Positions 37,830 through 46,094 of a DNA stretch of 57,252 nucleotides are shown piece by piece. The stretch is from positions 1 through 57,252 of the forward strand of contig NZ_WUQJ01000029.1 of NCBI RefSeq assembly GCF_011074955.1, written 5' to 3'. Position 1 is the first letter of the stretch, and every line of letters begins with the position of its first letter. The stretch is from Marinobacter caseinilyticus. GTDB lineage: Bacteria > Pseudomonadota > Gammaproteobacteria > Pseudomonadales > Oleiphilaceae. Both the position numbers and the translations under genes were made by a program. The notes under the pieces were generated by a model that saw only the letters and a list, made by a program, of their open reading frames with translations, was not told the DNA's origin and did no database searches.

Positions 37830-38954
37830 TCAGCGCTTGTCGATTGGCAACCATTGCTTGTGTTCCGGGCCGGTGTAATCGGCACTCGGGCGGATGATGC
37901 GGTTATTTTCACGCTGTTCTTTCACGTGAGCGGTCCAGCCTGACACCCGGGACATAACAAAGATCGGAGTAAACAGTTCCGTCGGGATGCCCATAAAATG
38001 GTAGGCCGACGCATGGAAGAAATCAGCGTTGCAGAACAGCTTTTTCTCACGCCACATCACTTCTTCGCACCGGACAGACACCGGGTAGAGAACCTTGTCC
38101 CCGACTTCTTCGGCCAGTTTTTGGGACCATTTCTTGATGATGCCGTTACGCGGATCCGATTCGCGATAAATCGCATGACCGAAGCCCATGATTTTTTCTT
38201 TACGTTCGAGCATTCCGAGCAGTCCGGATTCGGCTTCTTCAGGGGTTTTGAAACGCTCAATTAAGGCCATGGCCGCTTCATTGGCACCGCCGTGAAGTGG
38301 ACCACGCAAAGTGCCAATCGCTCCGGTCACACAACTGTGGATATCCGACAGCGTGGATGCGCACACCCGAGCGGTAAACGTCGACGCATTAAACTCATGC
38401 TCTGCGTACAGGATGAGTGACACGTTCATCACACGCTCATGCAGTTCACTCGGCTTTTTGTCATGCAGCAACTGGAGGAAATGCCCCCCGATAGACTCGC
38501 AATCAGAGTCGGTCTCGATCCGCACGCCTTCGGTAACAAAGCGGTACCAATAGCAGATGATGCCCGGAAACGCCGCCATCATGCGATCAATTTTGTCATC
38601 CTGTTGACTGAAATCCGTCTCAGTCTCCAGGTTGCCCAGCATGGAACATCCGGTGCGCATGACGTCCATGGGGTGCGCGTTTTTAGGAATATGCTCAAGC
38701 ACCGTTTTCAAGGCGTAGGGCAACGTCCTGAGACTGCTTAACTTGTGCTTGTAAGCATCCAACTCTTGCTGGTTGGGCAACTTGCCGCGCAACAGCAGGT
38801 AGGCGACTTCCTCAAACTGGGCATTTTCGGCGAGATCCGTGATGTCATAACCCCGGTACGTCAGCCCCGCGCCGCTTTGACCCACAGTGCACAACGCGGT
38901 CTCGCCAGCGACTTGCCCACGCAGGCCTGCGGTATTTGGTTTTTTCTCAGCCAT
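37830..38954 (-). CDS. prpC: 2-methylcitrate synthase
   Basis: A 374-residue citrate synthase-family enzyme that condenses propionyl-CoA with oxaloacetate. Catalytic residues lie in GPLHGGANEAAMALIERF (His) and KIMGFGHAIYRESDPRNG (His), with the Asp in ADFFHASAYHFMGIPTELF and the arginine in MSRVSGWTAHVKEQREN. The opening GLRGQVAGETALCTVGQSGAGLTYRGYDI is the PrpC type, shorter than GltA. A GAGGAGAG ribosome site precedes ATG 38954. The gene stands 347 bases downstream of prpB, an unusually wide gap in this operon. Confidence 0.95.
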   Translation of the reverse strand: MAEKKPNTAGLRGQVAGETALCTVGQSGAGLTYRGYDITDLAENAQFEEVAYLLLRGKLPNQQELDAYKHKLSSLRTLPYALKTVLEHIPKNAHPMDVMRTGCSMLGNLETETDFSQQDDKIDRMMAAFPGIICYWYRFVTEGVRIETDSDCESIGGHFLQLLHDKKPSELHERVMNVSLILYAEHEFNASTFTARVCASTLSDIHSCVTGAIGTLRGPLHGGANEAAMALIERFKTPEEAESGLLGMLERKEKIMGFGHAIYRESDPRNGIIKKWSQKLAEEVGDKVLYPVSVRCEEVMWREKKLFCNADFFHASAYHFMGIPTELFTPIFVMSRVSGWTAHVKEQRENNRIIRPSADYTGPEHKQWLPIDKR

Positions 38955-39301
38955 TGGATTCTCTCCTCATTGATCTTCGTATTTTCTATTTTTATCGGAT
39001 TGATACTGGCCCTGCTAATGTTCCTGATCTTCTGTAGGAAAGGGCTTGGACTTTATGTATGACCACTCAAGTCTTCTCGGCTAAAGCCGCACCTGCAGGG
39101 TGCGATGGTCGATGACCTGTGCTCGCACTCCCTAAAACCAGGCCCGGCGTTAGCTTTCCTCTGTCTGCTGTGCGGGAATCCAGCCCAACGGTATTCTTGA
39201 CACATTAGCCGTGGCGTCGTTAGCCGCGTCCAGTGTCTGAACAGACGCTAAAGATTGCAGTTAAAACCGGACTTACCAGCCATAATCGGCCTGTCCCGGC
39301 T
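38955..39301 (-). other. 347-base gap inside the prp operon (prpB to prpC)
   Basis: No gene of reasonable size is supported on either strand. It contains an inverted repeat of eight bases, 39232-39239 with 39242-39249 (AGTGTCTG / CAGACGCT, one G-T pair), two close copies of TTAGCCG near 39205 and 39220, and a short palindromic hairpin CGGC-TAAA-GCCG near 39081-39092. None has a T tract, so a strong terminator is not seen. The segment may carry an internal promoter, a processing site or a remnant of a lost gene. Confidence 0.5.
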
Positions 39302-40189
39302 TCAGTTCTTTTTCTGCTGGAACAGGGCATCAAGCTTTTGCTCGAACTCGTGATAATTCAGGAAATCATAAAGTTCCATCCGGGTCTGCATTTTATCCAC
39401 GACGTCTTTTTGGTCACCCTTGTCCAGAATGGTCTGATAAACCTCCAGTGCCGCCCTGTTCATCGCGCGAAACGCACTCAGCGGATAAAGCACCATATCG
39501 GCCCCGGCGTCTGCCAATTCCTTCCGATTGTACAGCGGCGTTGCGCCGAATTCGGTGATGTTCGCCAATATCGGCGCGTCCAGGGCATCGGAGAACGCGC
39601 GATAATGTTCCAGTTCCGTAACCGCTTCCGCGAAAATTCCGTCAGCGCCCGCGTCAATACAAGCTTGTGCCCGATCAATGGCGGCCTCTAGCCCCTCCTG
39701 CTGGAACGCATCGGTACGAGCCATAATGAAAAAATCGTCGTCCTGACGGGCATCGACGCACGCTTTGATGCGATCCACCATTTCTTCTTTCGAGACAATT
39801 TCCTTGTTGGGTCGGTGGCCGCAACGTTTTTGCGCCACCTGATCTTCTATGTGCACCGCGGCTGCGCCTGCGCGCTCCATCTCCTGAATGGTTCGGGTAA
39901 TGTTAAACGCCCCACCCCACCCGGTATCGATATCCACCAACAAGGGCACCGTGGTTGCTGCGGTAATCCGCCTTACATCCTCAATAACGTCATTCAGGCT
40001 GGTCATGCCTAAATCCGGTAACCCATAGGAGGCATTTGCAACGCCGCCCCCGGACAAATAAATAGCCTGGTGTCCGACTTTTTCCGCCATCATTGCAGCG
40101 TAGGCATTGACCGCGCCTACAATTTGAAGCGGATGATTTGCTTTTAGAGCGGCCCGAAAACGGGCGCCTGGCGAGAGATGGCTGACCAT
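39302..40189 (-). CDS. prpB: 2-methylisocitrate lyase
   Basis: A 295-residue isocitrate lyase/PEP mutase superfamily enzyme that splits 2-methylisocitrate into pyruvate and succinate. It has the substrate loop [12 protein letters not shown] near 87-98, the metal-binding [18 protein letters not shown] with the KRCGH catalytic loop (about residues 120-124), and [19 protein letters not shown]. Length is normal. ATG 40189 is preceded by GAGGAAC. It lies 65 bases after the GntR regulator, the likely first gene of the transcript. Confidence 0.96.
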   Translation of the reverse strand: MVSHLSPGARFRAALKANHPLQIVGAVNAYAAMMAEKVGHQAIYLSGGGVANASYGLPDLGMTSLNDVIEDVRRITAATTVPLLVDIDTGWGGAFNITRTIQEMERAGAAAVHIEDQVAQKRCGHRPNKEIVSKEEMVDRIKACVDARQDDDFFIMARTDAFQQEGLEAAIDRAQACIDAGADGIFAEAVTELEHYRAFSDALDAPILANITEFGATPLYNRKELADAGADMVLYPLSAFRAMNRAALEVYQTILDKGDQKDVVDKMQTRMELYDFLNYHEFEQKLDALFQQKKN

Positions 40190-40254
40190 TGCGATGTTCC
40201 TCTTTATTGATCCAGCAGATGACTACTATTGAATACGTTTTTTGTATATTTAAA

Positions 40255-40935
40255 TCAAAGACCTAAAGAATTATCTTCGATTTTTTTCTCAATGTTTCTG
40301 CGCGCCGCATTGATGTGTCTTCGCATAAGAAATTCGGCTAACTCACCATCGCGCTGGGCGATCGCTTCGGCAATACGACGATGCTCGCTCAGAGCCTTAT
40401 GAGGACGCCCCGCGGAGGTGCTGAGGCGATAGCGGTACATTCTCACCATGTAGTACAGATCACCCAAGAGCATTTGAGCAAGTTTTGAATTGCGACTGCC
40501 TACCGCAATCCGGTAGTGAAAATCATAATCCCCCTCACCTTGGTAATACGCTTGCCCGTGCGCCTTTTCAATCATCGCTTCGTGGCTGTCGAGCGTGGCA
40601 TGAAGTTCAGCGACTTCACGGTCGGCCATGCGCTCGGCTGCCTGTCGGGCGGCCAGTCCCTCCATGGCCTCTCGAATACGGTATAACTCGAGCAATTCTT
40701 CCGGGCTGACTGAAACAACCTTTACTCCGGCGTGGGGACGCCTGACCAGCAAACCCCGGGACTCCAAACGACCGAGGGCTTCACGCAAAGGCCCCCGAGT
40801 GAGATTGAAACGAGCGCACAATTCCACCTCGCCTATTTTTTCTCCCGGCGCGAGATCACCCTTAATGATGGCTGTTTGTAGACAATCAAAGGCATCATCC
40901 GCTCTGGTCTGGGTTTGAATGGCTGCTTGGGTCAT
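40255..40935 (-). CDS. GntR/FCD-family regulator of the methylcitrate operon
   Basis: A 226-residue FadR-subfamily regulator: winged-helix domain at about 8-75 (DCLQTAIIKGDLAPGEKIGE, LCARFNLTRGPLREALGRLE) followed by a helical FCD ligand domain with the metal-binding pattern DYDFHYRI and HRRIAEAI. It should sense 2-methylcitrate or propionyl-CoA and control prpB onward, like the Pseudomonas prp regulator. I take ATG 40935; an upstream in-frame extension of 60 residues is low-complexity and begins far inside the promoter region. There is no clear ribosome site, and the likely transcript leader is only about 28 bases. The FadR-type palindrome at 40940-40949 sits directly before the ATG, which implies autoregulation. 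Confidence 0.9.
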   Translation of the reverse strand: MTQAAIQTQTRADDAFDCLQTAIIKGDLAPGEKIGEVELCARFNLTRGPLREALGRLESRGLLVRRPHAGVKVVSVSPEELLELYRIREAMEGLAARQAAERMADREVAELHATLDSHEAMIEKAHGQAYYQGEGDYDFHYRIAVGSRNSKLAQMLLGDLYYMVRMYRYRLSTSAGRPHKALSEHRRIAEAIAQRDGELAEFLMRRHINAARRNIEKKIEDNSLGL

Positions 40936-40939
40936 TATT

Positions 40940-40949
40940 TTGTTAACAA
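40940..40949. promoter_or_regulatory. FadR-type operator 1 (TTGTTAACAA)
   Basis: A perfect 10-base palindrome that fits the FadR-subfamily GntR consensus TNGT-N2-ACNA. It lies 5-14 bases before the regulator's ATG, within the expected transcript leader. Binding by the adjacent GntR protein is an inference. Confidence 0.6.
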
Positions 40950-40969
40950 TAGTGAGTATTAGAGGCGGA

Positions 40970-40998
40970 AAACTACGCCTCATAGTCATTTTTGTCAA
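40970..40998 (-). promoter_or_regulatory. Sigma-70-like promoter for the prp regulator/operon
   Basis: On the minus strand TTGACA (40993-40998), 17-base spacer, then TAGTTT (40970-40975). The -35 is a full match and the -10 is fair. The -35 overlaps operator 2, so the regulator could block RNA polymerase. A 6-base inverted repeat (GAGGCG / CGCCTC, 40962-40967 and 40976-40981) overlaps the -10. Confidence 0.55.
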
Positions 40999-41001
40999 CA
41001 A
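40992..41001. promoter_or_regulatory. FadR-type operator 2 (TTGTCAACAA)
   Basis: Differs from operator 1 by one base and also fits TNGT-N2-ACNA. Centres of the two sites are 52 bases apart, about five helical turns, so one repressor dimer could bind each on the same DNA face. It overlaps the -35 box of the predicted promoter. Confidence 0.6.
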
Positions 41002-41141
41002 TCCGACCCGAAGCGTGTTTAAACATTGCTGACAGGATGCACCAAAAAAACGGAGGATCTTTTCCCCGATTATTTTTGAACTCCGGTACACTGCTAGCCT
41101 GTTGCTTTTTATCATAATGCTGAACTGAGAAGGATGCCCAG

Positions 41142-41978
41142 ATGATCAAGAAGTGCTTATTTCCCGTCGCAGGTTATGGAACCCGCTTTCTGCCCGCCAC
41201 CAAGGCGATGCCCAAAGAAATACTTCCGATTGTTAACAAGCCCTTGGTCCAATACGGGGTCGAAGAGGCCGCCGCAGCTGGCATTCACGAATTTGGATTC
41301 GTCACTGGCCGCGGTAAACGAGCCATCGAAGATCATTTCGACATCAGTTATGAACTTGAACATCAGATTGCCGGGTCAGGAAAAGAAAATTTATTAACGT
41401 CGATTCGCGATCTCATTGACAACAACAGCTTTGCGTTTACCCGACAAAACGAAATGAAAGGATTGGGGCATGCGATTCTCACCGGCCGCAACCTGGTCGG
41501 CGACAACCCCTTTGCGGTCGTGCTGGCAGACGACTTTTGTATGGCCGATGGCGCAGAAGACGGCGTACTGACTCAAATGGTGAAACTGTATAACCAGTTC
41601 CGCTGTTCGATCGTCGCCATTGAAGAGGTGCCAAAAGACGAAACCCATAAGTACGGCGTCATTGCGGGCGAGTCCATGAAAGACGGCCTTTACCGCATCA
41701 CCGACATGGTGGAAAAACCCAGCCCGGAAGACGCACCAAGCAACCTGGCGATCATCGGGCGATACATCCTGACACCGGATATTTTTGACATTATTGAACG
41801 CACACCGGCGGGCAAGAATGGTGAAGTACAGATCACCGATGCTCTACTTGAGCAGGCCAAAAACGGCTGTGTGCTGGCGTATAAGTTCAAGGGGCGGCGC
41901 TTCGATTGCGGCAGTATCGACGGGTTCGTTGAAGCGACCAATTATGTGTATGAACACATCTACAAGGCCGGCAAATAG
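41142..41978 (+). CDS. galU: UTP-glucose-1-phosphate uridylyltransferase
   Basis: A 278-residue GalU that makes UDP-glucose from UTP and glucose-1-phosphate. The start KKCLFPVAGYGTRFLPATKA carries the G-x-G-T-R-x-LP-x-TK nucleotide motif, followed by PKEILPIVNKPLVQYGVEEA. Later blocks are VVLADDFCM (metal Asp), VEKPSPEDAPSNLAIIGRYI and KFKGRRFDCGSIDGFVEATN. The enzyme feeds UDP-glucose, and through Ugd UDP-glucuronate, to surface polysaccharides; the UDP-glucuronate epimerase at 47265 fits that route. It diverges from the prp regulator. An AGAAGGA ribosome site precedes ATG 41142. I found no convincing promoter in the AT-rich upstream segment. Confidence 0.95.
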   Translation: MIKKCLFPVAGYGTRFLPATKAMPKEILPIVNKPLVQYGVEEAAAAGIHEFGFVTGRGKRAIEDHFDISYELEHQIAGSGKENLLTSIRDLIDNNSFAFTRQNEMKGLGHAILTGRNLVGDNPFAVVLADDFCMADGAEDGVLTQMVKLYNQFRCSIVAIEEVPKDETHKYGVIAGESMKDGLYRITDMVEKPSPEDAPSNLAIIGRYILTPDIFDIIERTPAGKNGEVQITDALLEQAKNGCVLAYKFKGRRFDCGSIDGFVEATNYVYEHIYKAGK

Positions 41979-42032
41979 TAACCACCGCTTGCCCACCCCG
42001 CCCTGGGAGCTCTGAACGGGCGACAGGGCTGA

Positions 42033-42452
42033 TTAACGATTCCCGAGCAATCGCAACACCCTGCGCCGGTTTTCAGTCGTACTGCTTCTGAACCGGCGCA
42101 GCAGTTCGACCTCGCTTTCAGGCAACTGCAGACGCTGGAATTCACGGCCCAATAGCACCAAGGCGTCGGTCAGGTCATTGTTATTACTGAATGCCAGACC
42201 CGGCAGTTCTAACTGACCGGCATCCGCCAGATCGTCGAAATCCAGCAACTCATCAATGGGTGTGCCGGTTCGCAGACATATATCCAGAAACTCTTCGACA
42301 CTTGGGTAGGCCCGACGTTTGGGCTCGAAAGACTCCCATCGCTCTACCTGGGACTCGTCAACACCACACAGATCGGCCACATCGGTCAGCGAAAGGCCCC
42401 GCGCCTCTCTCATCTGTCTCAGGCGTCGGTAAAAAGACTGCATATACCGCAT
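42033..42452 (-). CDS. Small helix-turn-helix (XRE-like) protein
   Basis: A 139-residue protein. Residues about 10-60 form a Cro/C1-type HTH: YRRLRQMREARGLSLTDVAD, then CGVDESQVERWE as recognition helix and an EEFLDICLRTGTPIDELLDF segment. The C-terminal 70 residues include FSNNNDLTDALVLLGREFQR and a basic end RRRVLRLLGNR and match nothing I know. ATG 42452 has AGGAA eight bases upstream; a TTG at 42476 lacks this. It converges with galU and precedes the enoyl-CoA hydratase gene's 3' end by 70-100 bases on the same strand. Its target is unknown. Confidence 0.75.
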   Translation of the reverse strand: MRYMQSFYRRLRQMREARGLSLTDVADLCGVDESQVERWESFEPKRRAYPSVEEFLDICLRTGTPIDELLDFDDLADAGQLELPGLAFSNNNDLTDALVLLGREFQRLQLPESEVELLRRFRSSTTENRRRVLRLLGNR

Positions 42453-42548
42453 GCTGGATTTCCTGTAGTTTGCCAACAGCTACCCGACTGGATTCACAAC
42501 CGACCAAGCCATCGCTTGCGCCCAGAGTGCCCCTTCGGCCTATACCGC

Positions 42549-43343
42549 TTATAAATCCGACCAGTTTGGCTCACGTATCTCCAACTGAGCCTGACGCGCC
42601 TCCCGGTAGTCACCTGCATCAATCAACTGCGCCGCCCATTCGCGCTCAGCGGCAAAGCCAGTTTCGAGCGGCCGCATGCGGGCATGCTCGATTAACTGCT
42701 TGGTGGCCCGCATCGCTTTGGGGCTTTGCTTTAACACCGACGCTGACCATTGGCGGGCCTGTTGTTCGACCCGATCAATTTGACACACCTCGTCGACCAG
42801 TCCAATCGCTTCTGCCTGAGCGGCGCTAATCGCATGCTCAAAAAGCATCAGGCGCTTTGCCCAGGATTCACCGACCAACCTGGGCAGCAGCTGGGTACTG
42901 CCACCAAACGGCAACAGTCCCGAAGACCCGGCCGTAAATTGAAAACTCGCATTAACGGTTGCCAGCCGAAAGTCACAATTTAAAGCCAATGCCACGCCCT
43001 CATTAACGGCCGGACCATTGACCGCGGCAATCGTGACACCCGGAAAGCGGCGCAGGGCCGTATACGATGCTGCGAATAGACGGTTAAGACTGGCACCTGT
43101 CAAAACATCACCGTCTGCCATCAGAGAGGGAGCCAAGCCACGACAGAATGCGGCCGAGTCCTCCGCAATGACGCCACCCGTCACAATGAGGCAACGGCAG
43201 TCGCCCGTTCGATTCAAGTCAGTTAAGTGATCACTGAATGCCGTCAGCGCGGGCAGTGTCCAATAATTATCAAGGCCACCGCCCAATGCAATAACCGCTA
43301 ACGCCCCTTCTCTTACCAGTCTGACCTCATGATCATCTTGCAA
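42549..43343 (-). CDS. Enoyl-CoA hydratase/isomerase family protein
   Basis: A crotonase-fold protein of about 264 residues. The oxyanion-hole segments are IVTGGVIAEDSAAFCRGLAP (more divergent than the usual GxGxAFxAGxD) and GPAVNEGVALALNCDFRLAT. SAAQAEAIGLVDEVC and the ATKQLIEHAR end are typical. The first oxyanion segment lacks the normal glycine-rich pattern, and the catalytic Glu of hydratases is replaced near SSGLLPFGGSTQLLPRLVG, so activity may not be simple hydration. I chose the TTG at 43343, preceded by GGAGGAGAG; the longer GTG reading at 43397 has no ribosome site. Substrate unknown; fatty-acid or lipid metabolism fits the neighbouring lipase. Confidence 0.8.
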   Translation of the reverse strand: MQDDHEVRLVREGALAVIALGGGLDNYWTLPALTAFSDHLTDLNRTGDCRCLIVTGGVIAEDSAAFCRGLAPSLMADGDVLTGASLNRLFAASYTALRRFPGVTIAAVNGPAVNEGVALALNCDFRLATVNASFQFTAGSSGLLPFGGSTQLLPRLVGESWAKRLMLFEHAISAAQAEAIGLVDEVCQIDRVEQQARQWSASVLKQSPKAMRATKQLIEHARMRPLETGFAAEREWAAQLIDAGDYREARQAQLEIREPNWSDL

Positions 43344-43433
43344 ACAGCTCTCTCCTCCATCGTCATCGCCCTGGTCGTTTAATATATGCCAGAACACGCT
43401 GTACTGATCTTACACCCGAGATGAGGGTGTTCT

Positions 43434-43463
43434 GAAACTCTCTTGCAAAACCAGAAACTCTCT
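43434..43463. repeat. Direct repeat GAAACTCTCT x2, 20-base period
   Basis: Copies at 43434-43443 and 43454-43463, exactly two helical turns apart, in the divergent region before the enoyl-CoA hydratase-like gene. Such phasing suits a dimeric activator or repressor. Could also be chance in a CT-rich tract. Confidence 0.4.
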
Positions 43464-43591
43464 CCTCAAGACAAAACCTGCGAGAACTTTTTGGTCTCTG
43501 CCAATGAGCCCTCCCGTCCCGAATGAATACTGCGGCTAATAGTGAACTGCATCACGGTTCGGCCCGGTAATCAGTCAATTAGCCGTTATTA

Positions 43592-43620
43592 TTTGATCAC
43601 TGAGCTGAGTGTTTGTATTT
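43592..43620 (+). promoter_or_regulatory. Sigma-70-like promoter for the secreted protein/lipase unit
   Basis: TTGATC (43592-43597), 17-base spacer, TATTTT (43615-43620). Good fit for -35 and -10 with optimal spacing. The start codon at 43679 lies about 52 bases beyond the expected transcript start. Confidence 0.55.
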
Positions 43621-43678
43621 TCCAGATAACAAAAATAATTGAACCGGCATTCAATCATCAGCCGGTCGGGAGTCACAG

Positions 43679-44743
43679 ATGCGCTTTCGAGGTCCGATAG
43701 TTGTTTTACTGATGGCAGCATCCGCTGTCGGAATTGGCTGGGCCGTTGCCGTTGATAACGCGGCCATACGCCCGATGCCGGCTCAATCCAACTCAGTGAC
43801 AGCCACCAACTTTACCGCGCCCAACAACTTAGTACCCGCCAGCAAGCCTGCACTCCCAGCACCTGAGCCGCCCTCGGACAGCGCTCTTGGCTTTATGCTG
43901 GTGCAGGTTTCGGAGCAATACCAGCACACCTCCCGCTATCCGAGTTATTCAGTGCCACTCACCAAAGACCAAGCCGATGCCTACGCAGGCAATCACTACA
44001 ACCCCATCGTATTACCCCTGTCCAATGGCGGCGAGTTTACGGTATCCCTTGAAAAATACCGGTTTACCAGAGGGGAGACGCTGCTGATAGTTGCAAGCCT
44101 CAGCGGCCCTATGGTCGTAGGCCACCGAATGTCGGCGCGACTGGAAGCCACAGCACACAGCGAACGAGTTGCCACTACCGAGTTGTCAGCCGCTGAAGGC
44201 GGCTTTATGGAAGGCGTCATTGATAGCGATATCACGCCAGGGGAATACCGTCTTATCGTAGCGGCGACGGTAGACGGCAAACCGCTTCGTCACGTGTCCA
44301 CGTTGACCATCGAGCCTGATCTGGGAAGGTTTGAGGGCATCGGATCAGTCCGCATTCAGGACAATGACCTGGTCATTCCGTTTGAGTTTGCTGCCAAAGA
44401 GAGTGGCTACTACGCCCTCAGCGGACAGCTTTTTAATAATAACCAACCGATTGCACACCTGACTGCCGAACATCAACTGACCAGCGGGCACCATGATATC
44501 CCATTGAAGGCTCACGGTTCTGTGTTGGCTTCCCACGAGATTAACGGGCCAATGCAACTCAAAAACCTGCAAATTCGCCGGCTGCCTATGCGCCCCGGAG
44601 ACCGCACTGACTTTGCATTTGGCCCCGATGACGGTTTCGAATTTTCGCCACCCGACCTCGATTCACTGATCGACGAGCCCGCAAGGGACCCGCTTTCCCA
44701 GCAACGCGTCACGCTCTTAAAAAACATGGCGGGGAAATTCTAA
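43679..44743 (+). CDS. Exported protein of unknown function, lipase neighbour
   Basis: A 354-residue protein whose N-terminal hydrophobic stretch (about 7-25) is a signal peptide or anchor, followed by a Pro/Ala/Asn-rich linker to about residue 65. Then comes a domain with YPSYSVPLTKDQADAYAGNH and LEKYRFTRGETLLIVASL, and two probable Ig-like beta-sandwiches with PGEYRLIVAATVDGKPL and SGYYALSGQLFNNNQPIAHL. I do not recognise a family with certainty. The N-anchor, linker and folded-domain plan recalls lipase foldases, but the foldase signature is not seen. A GGGAG ribosome site precedes ATG 43679. The lipase gene follows 90 bases later, with a small CTCTGC/GCAGAG hairpin at 44745-44762 between them. 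Confidence 0.8.
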   Translation: MRFRGPIVVLLMAASAVGIGWAVAVDNAAIRPMPAQSNSVTATNFTAPNNLVPASKPALPAPEPPSDSALGFMLVQVSEQYQHTSRYPSYSVPLTKDQADAYAGNHYNPIVLPLSNGGEFTVSLEKYRFTRGETLLIVASLSGPMVVGHRMSARLEATAHSERVATTELSAAEGGFMEGVIDSDITPGEYRLIVAATVDGKPLRHVSTLTIEPDLGRFEGIGSVRIQDNDLVIPFEFAAKESGYYALSGQLFNNNQPIAHLTAEHQLTSGHHDIPLKAHGSVLASHEINGPMQLKNLQIRRLPMRPGDRTDFAFGPDDGFEFSPPDLDSLIDEPARDPLSQQRVTLLKNMAGKF

Positions 44744-44833
44744 TCTCTGCAGGAACGCAGAGTCGACAATCAAAGGGAGACACCGCGAGGAAAATGACGA
44801 TAACAACAACGAAAGTGCCTAAATGGAGTTAAT

Positions 44834-45910
44834 ATGAGAACAATAACCAAATCGGTAGGAATGGCAGCACTACTGGCGACATCCCTTCTATCAACATCAG
44901 CCAATGCCCAGTTAGCCGGCCACAACGTGGTGCTTGTGCACGGTTTCCAGCAAGAAGACCTGTCATCTCCACCGCAGAACCTTCAGGCTGTCAAAAACAA
45001 CGGCGCCGACTATTGGCGTACGTTCTGACTGGCCCGATCCGATGCCCGCATCGATTGGGGCAGTGATGGTCGCGTCGAGGGCCGTATTGCGCAACAAGCC
45101 TATCAACAGATAAAGACAATCAGCCAGCAAGGTTTGTGCAACAATTTTTGCGTTGTTGTCTCACACTCAACCGGCGACCTGGTGACCCGGTACATTCTGG
45201 AAAACCAAGCACGCTGGCTGCAAGCAGACGGACTACCACCATTGAAGATTCTGACTGCGCTTGATTTTTCCGGAGCAGGTGGCGGAACGGAGTTAGCGGA
45301 TCTCGCAGTGAATGTCGCCTATAACGACAGTTGGTACCTTGCACCAGTGAAGGCGGCTGTGAAGGCCTTCACCGGCATTGACCCACAACCCACCAAAATG
45401 GGTGTGGTGAATGACTTACAAACCAACTCCGCTCGCAACCTGGCGGTGGCGCCCAACAGCATTCCACGACTGCGTTTTGTTGCTGGCGGGTCCAGTTACG
45501 GTGGCATTACCAAACCCTTTATTGCCGGCACGGATGACGGAGTGGTCCCAACCCACTCATCATGTGGTGCGACGTCTGCCAACGGCATTGACTCGTGTAC
45601 TTCCGGCCTCAGTCTCGGCGGCAAAGTGTCCAGCCAGAACGGCCCCGGTAGCCTGTACTGGAATCACTTTCCCATCCTGATGAACGAGGGCGCAAGTCAT
45701 AGCGGTGTCTTGGGGAGCGAAACCGGCAATATTTCAGTACCGGTTGTGAATAACACTACTTTGAATGGCTTGCGGGTCGACTTTGCCAGCCGCACCTACA
45801 ATCAGCGCGCCTGGTGGCAGTGGTGGGGGAATGGCGACCAGTACATAGAGGTGCCAGGGTCGGCCAATACCGACATGTCATCTCTGGTATTCAACACGTT
45901 GAATAACTGA
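44834..45910 (+). pseudogene. Secreted triacylglycerol lipase interrupted by one in-frame TGA
   Basis: The frame from ATG 44834 (GGAG ribosome site) encodes a signal peptide ending ANAQ, then HNVVLVHGFQQED, the oxyanion-hole segment of alpha/beta-hydrolases. TGA at 45026-45028 ends it after 64 codons, but the same frame is open from 45029 to the stop at 45908-45910. The rest carries a complete catalytic set: nucleophile elbow VVSHSTGDLV (Ser at codon 112, with Ser in place of the first elbow Gly), Asp in AGTDDGVVPTHSSCG, and His in GASHSGVLGSE. The rest shows no other damage, so the stop is recent, a sequencing error, or read through. A one-base TGG to TGA change (Trp to stop) would explain it. 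A strong terminator follows the stop. Confidence 0.88.
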
Positions 45911-45916
45911 ATGGTT

Positions 45917-45950
45917 CGAGCCCATGGATGGGCTCGCCTATTCCTTTTTT
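45917..45950 (+). terminator. Rho-independent terminator after the lipase gene
   Basis: A perfect 9-base stem (45917-45925 with 45928-45936, GC-rich) followed by a T-rich run to 45950. It starts 6 bases after the lipase stop codon. Confidence 0.85.
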
Positions 45951-46094
45951 GGCACCGTCAACGCCGCTCTTCAGACCCACACCCGAATCCCATTCTTGCA
46001 GCGATCTCTTACTTTTTGCCAAGCTAATTCGCATCCTAACCATGTTAAGGTTGTGGGCTACACACTGACTACATGCCGGTTCGGAGTGCCACCC

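Larger units (their letters stand above)
43344..43678. other. Divergent intergenic region, no gene
   Basis: About 335 bases between the enoyl-CoA hydratase-like gene (minus) and a secreted protein (plus). It holds a 20-base-spaced direct repeat (43434-43463) and a good sigma-70 promoter toward the plus strand (43592-43620), listed separately. Toward the minus strand I see no clear promoter. No small gene is supported. Confidence 0.5.

Noticed and set aside
40936..41115. A 60-residue N-terminal extension of the GntR regulator
   Set aside because: It covers the predicted promoter and both operators and has no family similarity; ATG 40935 gives the normal family length.
45029..45075. A selenocysteine insertion element after the lipase TGA
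   Set aside because: The nearby CGATG-CCCG-CATCG hairpin lacks the GGUC-type apical loop of bacterial SECIS elements, and a Trp codon change is simpler; not fully excluded.
45924..46094. A longer start for the DMT transporter
   Set aside because: It would begin inside the lipase terminator and adds residues with no membrane or signal character.
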